Under the pieces are notes generated by a model. The model searched no databases, had not been told where the DNA came from, and saw only the letters and a list, made by a program, of their open reading frames with translations. A stretch of 64,000 bases of DNA from Aurantimonas marina (lineage in GTDB: Bacteria; Pseudomonadota; Alphaproteobacteria; Rhizobiales; Rhizobiaceae): the NCBI RefSeq assembly GCF_017183135.1, contig NZ_JADDXW010000001.1, forward strand, positions 434,001-498,000. The letters are read 5' to 3'. Below, piece after piece: positions 58,681 through 64,000 of this stretch. The translations under genes were made by a program, and so were the position numbers. Each line of letters starts with the position of its first letter. Position 1 is the stretch's first letter.

Positions 58681-59748
58681 CTACGGGGCGGAGGCCGCGC
58701 GCCGTCGCGTCACCGCGATCCCGACCGCCGCGGGACCGAGCTCCAGCTTCTCGACCCGCACCGTCACTTCGCGGACGCGGACGTCGGCGAGCACCGTATG
58801 GGCGAGGTCCAGCGCCAGCGTCTCGACGAGGTCCGTATGCCCTCGCGCGGCAAGGCTGCGGATCGCGTCGATGATCACGTCGTAGGAGTAGATCTCGGCC
58901 ATCGTCCGGGCGCCCGTAGCGATCGGCTCGATCTCGGCTTCGACGGAAAACCGCACCTCTTGCGTGCGGCCGCGCTCGTGGCCATAGGCACCGATCTCCA
59001 TCGGCAGGGTGAAGTCGCGCACGAAAATCCGGTCGCCCGCCGCCGAGGGCGATGCAGCGCTCTTCGAAGGGACTCCACCTGCCGGGATCAGCGCGCGGAT
59101 CGCCCGCACCGCCTGAAGATCGACCGGCCCGTCGCGCGGCCCCGCCGTCAGCGCGCCGCGAAAGCCGAGATAGTCGGGCTTCAGCACCGCCAGCCGCGGC
59201 ACGTCCGGTGGCTCCAGCGAGCCCGCCAGCCCCGTCATCAGCTCGAGCCGCCTCGCCGTGGCGACGAAATCCGATAGCTCGACCAACGACAGATGCTTGA
59301 GCAGCCGGCCGCTGGATTTGCCGATCGTGTCGATCATCGCACCCGCGAACCCAGCCTCGGCCAGCACCGGCAACAGCGTGAAATCCGGGTCGCCATCGGC
59401 GAAGAACACCGCGATCAGCCGCGCGCGGGAGGCCGGCTCGCGCAGCGCCGCGATGACGGCCAAGCGCGCCTCGCGGCTCGCCGGAAACAGGCCGATCTTC
59501 ACATAATCGGCAGCCGCGCGGGCTTCGACCTCCCGCCTGACCACCGCCGGCTCCATCGGCAGGTCGCCGGCCACCGCCGAGACCGGCCGCCGGCCGGCGA
59601 CGGCGCGCAGCGTCGCGTCGAGCACCGCCGGCGGCACCGCCCCAAGCGCGCCCTTCGCCGGGTCCTTCAGATCGACGAGATCGGCACCGCCTTCGATGAC
59701 GATCTCGGCCTCCTCGGGTCCGGTGACGCTGGCCAGCAGGCGGATCAA
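58681..59748 (-). CDS. mfnB: Fusion of (5-formylfuran-3-yl)methyl phosphate synthase (MfnB) and dihydroneopterin aldolase (FolB)
   Basis: A 355-residue two-domain protein. Residues 1-225 are MfnB/DUF556: VDLKDPAKGALGAVPP (candidate Schiff-base Lys28), DYVKIGLFP (Lys84) and MIDTIGKSSGRLLKHLS (Lys151). A 15-residue Ser/Ala linker leads to residues 240-355, a FolB domain with IGAYGHERGRTQEV (Glu258), YSYDVIIDAI and VRVEKLELG (Lys334), all expected catalytic positions. The first makes the furan precursor of methylofuran, the second acts on dihydroneopterin for the pterin of H4MPT. The TTG start at 59748 overlaps the upstream stop and has a GAGG site. Confidence 0.88.
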   Translation of the reverse strand: MIRLLASVTGPEEAEIVIEGGADLVDLKDPAKGALGAVPPAVLDATLRAVAGRRPVSAVAGDLPMEPAVVRREVEARAAADYVKIGLFPASREARLAVIAALREPASRARLIAVFFADGDPDFTLLPVLAEAGFAGAMIDTIGKSSGRLLKHLSLVELSDFVATARRLELMTGLAGSLEPPDVPRLAVLKPDYLGFRGALTAGPRDGPVDLQAVRAIRALIPAGGVPSKSAASPSAAGDRIFVRDFTLPMEIGAYGHERGRTQEVRFSVEAEIEPIATGARTMAEIYSYDVIIDAIRSLAARGHTDLVETLALDLAHTVLADVRVREVTVRVEKLELGPAAVGIAVTRRRAASAP

Positions 59749-60275
59749 GGCGCCGCCTCGAACTGCTTTTTCAGGACGTTCTTCCACAGATAGGCGATCC
59801 CCCTGCGCCAGCTTTCGTCGGTGTTGGAGCGGATGTCGGCACTGCCGCGCGCGATCGGCCGGCCGTTCTCAACCTCAAAGGCATAGGCGTTGATGTTGAG
59901 GATCAGGTTCGACACTTTCTGGACGGTGCCGGTGACGGCGATGTCGGCGCCGAGCGTTTTGGCGAAGCTCAGCGCGCATTGGCCGCAGCTTTCCAGATTC
60001 TGCGCCAGCGCCTTGTCGCGCACCGGCGCGATGTCGACGCTGGCGAAGCCCCCGAGCGTGTCGATATCCGCGGCCAGCGCTGGCGCCATGGTCTCAAGCC
60101 GGGTCTGCTCGTCCGGGTTCTTTCCGATCATCGAGCCTTCGAGGCTGGAATCGATCAGCTCGAAATCGAAGACGGCAACAGTCTTTTCTGCCGCGAAGGC
60201 GGGAGCGGCCAGGAACAGCGCCAGGACAACGGGAAAAAGTCGTGCTTGTCTCGGAATGCGGGGTCCGTAACACAT
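59745..60275 (-). CDS. DUF3280 family secreted protein
   Basis: A 176-residue protein from the ATG at 60275, with a signal peptide (ARLFPVVLALFLAAPAFA). KTVAVFDFELIDSSLEGS starts the conserved domain; SCGQCALSFAKTLGADIAVTGTVQKVSNLILNI and the C-terminal ESWRRGIAYLWKNVL match DUF3280. Such genes accompany the ABC-type binding protein of PQQ-dependent alcohol dehydrogenase systems. The function is unknown. It is coupled to the MfnB-FolB gene (4-bp overlap) and divergent from that binding-protein gene. Confidence 0.85.
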   Translation of the reverse strand: MCYGPRIPRQARLFPVVLALFLAAPAFAAEKTVAVFDFELIDSSLEGSMIGKNPDEQTRLETMAPALAADIDTLGGFASVDIAPVRDKALAQNLESCGQCALSFAKTLGADIAVTGTVQKVSNLILNINAYAFEVENGRPIARGSADIRSNTDESWRRGIAYLWKNVLKKQFEAAP

Positions 60276-60405
60276 GGAAGCTCTCTTCTTGTCTGGTTCG
60301 GCGCCCAGCCTTGGCAGTGAGTCATAAGCTTTGAAGGTCGCGCGGCAAGACGCTAATTGCGAAAGTCCGCCGGCCGGGCCGGCAGCGGAATGGGAGGAAC
60401 GGGCC

Positions 60406-61674
60406 TTGTCGAAAGGAATGGGAGACCGCTTGCGGCGGGTCCTTTGCGGAATCGCGATGTTCCTCCTCCTGACTGGCGGCTCCCAGGCGCAGGACGCCGC
60501 CCCCGCCGCGCCACCGGCCGCCGACGCCACGGCACCGGCCGAAGCGCCCACGACGCAGACGGTCAAGATCGGCTTTCTCAGAACCTATGAGCGCACCCTG
60601 GCGCTGTCCGCCCTCGACATTCCGCCGGAGGACATCGGCTTGGCCGGCGCGACGGTGGCGATCGCTGACAACAACACCACCGGCTCCTTCATGGGCCAGA
60701 ATTTCACCCTCGACGTCACCACGCTCGCCCCCGGCGACGACGTGACCCAGCCGGCGCAAGACATGCTCGCGAGCGGCATCCACTACATCGTCACCGATCT
60801 GTCGCCGGAGGATACGCTGACAGTGGCCGATCTCGCCAAACCCCAAAACGCCCTCATCCTCAACGCCGGCGCAACAGACGACCGGCTGCGCGGCGAGGGC
60901 TGCCGCGCCAATATGCTGCACACCGCCCCGTCGCGGGCGATGCTGACCGACGGTCTGGCGCAGTATCTCATGTGGAAACAGTGGCGGAACTGGGCGCTGG
61001 TCGAGGGCGACCACGAAAACGACCAGCTCTTCGCCGAGGCGCTGAAGCGCTCCGCCAAGAAGTTCGGCGGCAAGATCGTCGCGGAGAAGATCTTCGCCGA
61101 CAAGGGCGGCGCCCGCGCCACCGATTCCGGCCAGGCGCTGGTGCAGCGCCAGATCCCTGTGTTCCTGCAGGATCTGCCCGAGCACGACGTCCTGCTGGTC
61201 GCCGACGAGAGCGAGGTCTTCGGTACCTATGTGCCTTGGCGCACCTGGATTCCGCGCCCCGTCGCCGGCACCGCCGGGCTGACGCCGGGCTCTTGGCACC
61301 CGGCCAGCGAGCAATGGGGTGGAGCGCAGATTCAGAACCGCTTCGAGGATGTCGCTGGCCGCCGCATGGAATCGAAGGACATGCAGGTCTGGACCGCGAT
61401 AAGGGTGATCGGCGAGGCCGCCTCGCGCACGCAATCCGTTGCCCCCGCGACGATCGACGCCTTCATCAAGGGACCGGATTTCACCGTCGCCGCCTTCAAG
61501 GGCCAGCGGCTGACGTTTCGCGACTGGGACTGGCAGCTGCGCCAGCCGGTGCTGCTCGGCACCGAAGCCTCGGTGGTCTCCGCCTCGCCCCAGGAGGGCT
61601 TTTTGCACCGGGTCTCCGAACTCGACACGCTGGGGGTCGATCGACCGGAAACAGCGTGTAAGATGGGGGGATGA
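60406..61674 (+). CDS. Periplasmic ABC-type binding protein of the PQQ-dependent alcohol dehydrogenase system
   Basis: A 422-residue protein. TTG at 60406 follows GGGAGGA at a proper distance; ATG at 60418 is the alternative. A signal peptide (VLCGIAMFLLLTGGSQAQ) and an Ala/Pro linker precede KIGFLRTYERTLALSALDIPPEDIGLAGA, the branched-chain-type binding-protein fold seen in the PQQ_ABC_bind family (TIGR03863). It may bind a small alcohol-oxidation metabolite or assist dehydrogenase assembly; the ligand is unknown. Its stop overlaps the methyltransferase start (ATGA). Confidence 0.87.
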   Translation: MSKGMGDRLRRVLCGIAMFLLLTGGSQAQDAAPAAPPAADATAPAEAPTTQTVKIGFLRTYERTLALSALDIPPEDIGLAGATVAIADNNTTGSFMGQNFTLDVTTLAPGDDVTQPAQDMLASGIHYIVTDLSPEDTLTVADLAKPQNALILNAGATDDRLRGEGCRANMLHTAPSRAMLTDGLAQYLMWKQWRNWALVEGDHENDQLFAEALKRSAKKFGGKIVAEKIFADKGGARATDSGQALVQRQIPVFLQDLPEHDVLLVADESEVFGTYVPWRTWIPRPVAGTAGLTPGSWHPASEQWGGAQIQNRFEDVAGRRMESKDMQVWTAIRVIGEAASRTQSVAPATIDAFIKGPDFTVAAFKGQRLTFRDWDWQLRQPVLLGTEASVVSASPQEGFLHRVSELDTLGVDRPETACKMGG

Positions 61675-62339
61675 CCGAAGCCGACGACCGCACAGCAACC
61701 AGCCAAACGCGATCTTCCGCCCGCTTCTGGGACAGGATGGCGGCGCGCTATGCGAAGCGCCCGATCACCGATCAAGCCGCCTATGAGACCAAGCTGAGGA
61801 TCACGCGCGACCATCTGCGCCACGACATGCAGGTTCTGGAGCTTGGCTGCGGCACCGGCTCGACGGCGATCGCCCACGCGCCTTACGTCGCGCACATCCG
61901 AGCCACCGACATCTCGCCCATGATGATCGAGATCGCCCGCGCCAAGGCCGCAGAGAGCGGCATCGCGAATGTCGCGTTCGAATGCGTGGCGGTGGAGGAC
62001 ATCGCCGTCCCCGATGAAAGCTTCGACGCGGTCCTCGCCCTCAACCTCCTGCATCTTGTGGAGGACAGGGACGCCGCCATCGCCAGGGTCGCGGCCCTCC
62101 TGAAGCCGGGTGGCGCCTTCGTCACCAGTACCGCATGCCTGGCCGACGGGATGAAATGGTTCAGACTGGTAGCGCCGATCGGGCGGTTTTTCGGTGTCAT
62201 TCCCCTCGTCCGAATCTTCGGCAAGGCCGATCTCGAGGGCAGCCTGACCCGAGGTGGCTTTACGATCGTCCAGGAATGGCAGCCGAAAAACAACGCTGCA
62301 GTCTTTATCGTCGCGGTGAAGGATACGGGAGCGGACTGA
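61671..62339 (+). CDS. Class I SAM-dependent methyltransferase
   Basis: A 222-residue Rossmann methyltransferase. Motif I is VLELGCGTGSTAIAHAP, followed by IRATDISPMMIEIARAKA and FDAVLALNLLHLVEDRD; RVAALLKPGGAFVTST is motif post-III. It resembles the UbiE/Methyltransf_11 group. It starts inside the stop of the binding-protein gene, so the pair is coupled, yet nothing identifies the methyl acceptor. A role tied to C1 or PQQ metabolism is only an inference from position. Confidence 0.85.
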   Translation: MTEADDRTATSQTRSSARFWDRMAARYAKRPITDQAAYETKLRITRDHLRHDMQVLELGCGTGSTAIAHAPYVAHIRATDISPMMIEIARAKAAESGIANVAFECVAVEDIAVPDESFDAVLALNLLHLVEDRDAAIARVAALLKPGGAFVTSTACLADGMKWFRLVAPIGRFFGVIPLVRIFGKADLEGSLTRGGFTIVQEWQPKNNAAVFIVAVKDTGAD

Positions 62340-62475
62340 AGCGGTCCGCGCCTTCCGGCCGCAGAGACGCTTTCGGAACCGGGTCGGGCATCAACGCCCC
62401 TTCCCCCCGCCCCCCTTCCCGCATAGCCTCCGCCGGGCAATCCCCGCCGCTCATCCAACCCGGTCCCGCCCGCCC

Positions 62476-63837
62476 GTGTCCCTGAAAACCCGCCTCGCCG
62501 CCACCTTGAGCGCCGCGTTCCTGGCGATCCTGATCATCGGCGCCTTCTTGACCTACGATCAGGCGCGCGAAAACGTCGCGGCCGAGCTCTCCGCCGCCCG
62601 CAGCGTCGCCGCCAACCGGGTTGCCCAGCTCGTCGCCAAGCTGCCCGCCTCGCGCGACACGGCGGCGGAACTTGCCAGCTTCGTGCGTGCCTTCAACGGC
62701 GACCGGCACGTGCAGGTACTCTTGATCGATTCCACCGGCGCGGTGCGCGATTTTTCCACGCCCGCCAAGAATTACGGCGCCCTGCCGGACTGGTTCGTCC
62801 GCCTGCTCGCGCCGGACACCGCGACCACGGTCATGCCCTTGTCCGGCGCCGCCTTGCCGATGACCGCCGTCGCGGTCTCGATCGACCCGCGCAACGAGAT
62901 CGCCACCACCTGGACCGATCTCGCCGTCGGCCTCGCCATTCTCGTCCTGTTCGTGCTGGTCGCCTTTGCCGCCATCTGGGTGGTCGCCGACCGTGCGCTG
63001 CGGCCGCTCGGGGCGATCCAGGCGGCCTTCACCCGCATCGGCGGCGGTGATTATACGACCTGCGTCGCGCCGTCCGGGCCGCCGGAAATGCGGGCGCTCG
63101 CCACCCGTTGCAACGAGATGGCCGCGCGGCTCGAAGAGATTTCCGCCCGCAACCGCCGCCTGTCGGAACAGCTGTCGCGGCTGCAGGACGAGGAGCGGGC
63201 GGAGCTGGCGCGCGACCTCCACGACGACATCGGGCCGCTGCTGTTTGCCATCGACGTCGATGCCTCGGCCATCGCCCGCCTCGCCGGCGCCAAACAGCCG
63301 GTGACGGGCCGCGCCGAAGCGATCAAGACCGCCGCCCACCGCGCAAGGCAGGAGGTGCGGCGCATCCTCACTGATCTCAGGCCCGGCCTCACCCCCGGCC
63401 TTGGCCTGAAGGCCGCGATCGAGGAACTGGTCGCCGAGCTGTCCCGCCGCCATCCCGATATCGCCTTTTCGGCGGAGCTGGCCGAAGGCGACTGGGGCGG
63501 GCCGCTGGAGATGCTGGTTCACCGGGCGGTGCGCGAGGGGCTCGACAATGCACTGCGCCACGGCGCGCCGACGCGCATCGCCGTCCGGCTGGCGGAGACC
63601 GACCGCGACCTCGCCTTCAGCGTCACCGACGATGGCGGCGGCCTTCGGGAGACCGGCACCGCCGGCGGATTCGGGCTGATCGGCATGCGCGAGCGGGTGG
63701 AGGCGGCCGGCGGCGAATTGACGGTGTCGCAGGTGCCGTTGCCGCCCGGCGTGCGGCTGCAAGGCCGGGTGCCGCTTTCCCGTGACAGCATTACTCCCGG
63801 CGCGGTAGTCTCCGACGAGAGTGGAGACGCGGCATGA
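62476..63837 (+). CDS. Sensor histidine kinase, NarL-type (HisKA_3)
   Basis: A 453-residue membrane kinase starting with GTG. Membrane helices lie at about 8-26 and 148-171, enclosing a periplasmic sensor of about 120 residues. A HAMP domain (about 172-225) and a HisKA_3 dimerisation helix follow, with EERAELARDLHDDIGPLLF and the phospho-accepting His249. The ATPase domain shows VREGLDNALRHGAP, DDGGGLRETG and GGFGLIGMRERV. Its stop overlaps the response regulator start. It likely senses a periplasmic signal related to the alcohol-oxidation genes nearby; the ligand is unknown. Confidence 0.93.
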   Translation: MSLKTRLAATLSAAFLAILIIGAFLTYDQARENVAAELSAARSVAANRVAQLVAKLPASRDTAAELASFVRAFNGDRHVQVLLIDSTGAVRDFSTPAKNYGALPDWFVRLLAPDTATTVMPLSGAALPMTAVAVSIDPRNEIATTWTDLAVGLAILVLFVLVAFAAIWVVADRALRPLGAIQAAFTRIGGGDYTTCVAPSGPPEMRALATRCNEMAARLEEISARNRRLSEQLSRLQDEERAELARDLHDDIGPLLFAIDVDASAIARLAGAKQPVTGRAEAIKTAAHRARQEVRRILTDLRPGLTPGLGLKAAIEELVAELSRRHPDIAFSAELAEGDWGGPLEMLVHRAVREGLDNALRHGAPTRIAVRLAETDRDLAFSVTDDGGGLRETGTAGGFGLIGMRERVEAAGGELTVSQVPLPPGVRLQGRVPLSRDSITPGAVVSDESGDAA

Positions 63838-64000
63838 AGATCCTGATCGTCGACGATCACACGGTTGTGCGCGACGGCGTCAGGCGGTTGGTCGAGGCTT
63901 TGCCGGCGACGGCGATCGCCGAGGCCGAAACCCCCTCCGAGGCGCTGGCCGAGTTTCGCAAATTCCGGCCGGACGTCACCGTACTCGACATCAATTTGAA
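63834..64000 (+). CDS. Response regulator receiver domain, 3' end outside window
   Basis: Only the first 55 codons are present: MKILIVDDHTVVRDGVRRLV, with the acidic pair at residues 7-8, and DVTVLDINL containing the phosphorylated Asp (about residue 52). This is the typical start of NarL/LuxR-type regulators and fits the HisKA_3 kinase it overlaps by 4 bp (ATGA). The output domain lies beyond the window. Confidence 0.93.
   Translation, partial: MKILIVDDHTVVRDGVRRLVEALPATAIAEAETPSEALAEFRKFRPDVTVLDINL

Noticed and set aside
62340-62475. C-rich stretch before the histidine kinase gene as a possible structured element
   Set aside because: Runs of C and T with no clear stem or repeat; treated as an ordinary intergenic gap.

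Overview
The window is a GC-rich, tightly packed chromosomal segment from an alphaproteobacterium, most likely a facultative methylotroph of the Hyphomicrobiales (Rhizobiales). Three things point there: a full set of tetrahydromethanopterin (H4MPT)/methylofuran formaldehyde-oxidation genes (fae, mtdB, mch, fhcABCD plus cofactor genes), a urease operon with small genes inserted between ureA, ureB and ureC, and a transglutaminase/zinc-peptidase pair of a kind common in this order. I saw no tRNA, rRNA, IS element, prophage or CRISPR array.

Layout. (1) 1-5.2 kb: a zinc metallopeptidase cut by the window edge, divergent from a large transglutaminase-DUF2126 protein, then a DUF421 membrane protein. 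(2) 5.2-12.8 kb, minus strand: glgE, a treS-maltokinase fusion and glgB, i.e. the GlgE route from trehalose to alpha-glucan. (3) 13.0-26.7 kb, minus strand: a purine catabolism and uptake operon (uraH, xdhA, xdhB, xdhC, a BMP-type ABC transporter, puuD, guaD and an FAH-family hydrolase), headed by a TetR/RutR-like palindrome. (4) 26.9-35.7 kb, minus strand: 8-oxoguanine deaminase and the urease genes, with two plus-strand genes of unknown function and a 40-codon ORF threaded through. (5) 35.8-41.8 kb, minus strand: the urea transporter urtABCDE behind an excellent sigma-54 promoter with an upstream pair of 18-bp direct repeats. (6) 42.1-47.0 kb, minus strand: fhcC, fhcD, fhcA, fhcB and a pterin dehydratase. 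(7) 47.1-59.7 kb: mptG, mtdB, an ATP-grasp, mch, a second ATP-grasp, a CitG-like protein and fae on the plus strand, followed by a HisA-like protein, MfnF-like, DUF447, DUF6513/DHPS-like, MfnE-like and an MfnB-FolB fusion. (8) 59.7-64 kb: a DUF3280 lipoprotein-like gene divergent from a PQQ-dehydrogenase-associated solute-binding protein, a methyltransferase, a histidine kinase and the start of its response regulator.

How they work together. Regions 3-5 form a nitrogen-scavenging line: purine uptake and deamination, oxidation through urate to the allantoin branch, and urea uptake and hydrolysis to ammonia. Three allantoin-branch steps (OHCU decarboxylase, allantoinase, allantoicase) are absent here. 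Regions 6-7 form the dissimilatory C1 line: Fae condenses formaldehyde with H4MPT, MtdB oxidises it, Mch hydrolyses the methenyl form, and Fhc transfers the formyl group to methylofuran and releases formate. The same block holds the genes for making both cofactors. Region 8 probably belongs to the methanol/PQQ-alcohol dehydrogenase system that feeds formaldehyde into this line.

Most notable for follow-up: the MfnB-FolB fusion joining two cofactor pathways, the fae leader with a competing-helix arrangement, the sigma-54 promoter plus repeats before urtA, the RutR-like operator before uraH-xdh, and several conserved cofactor-cluster genes whose reactions are not assigned.
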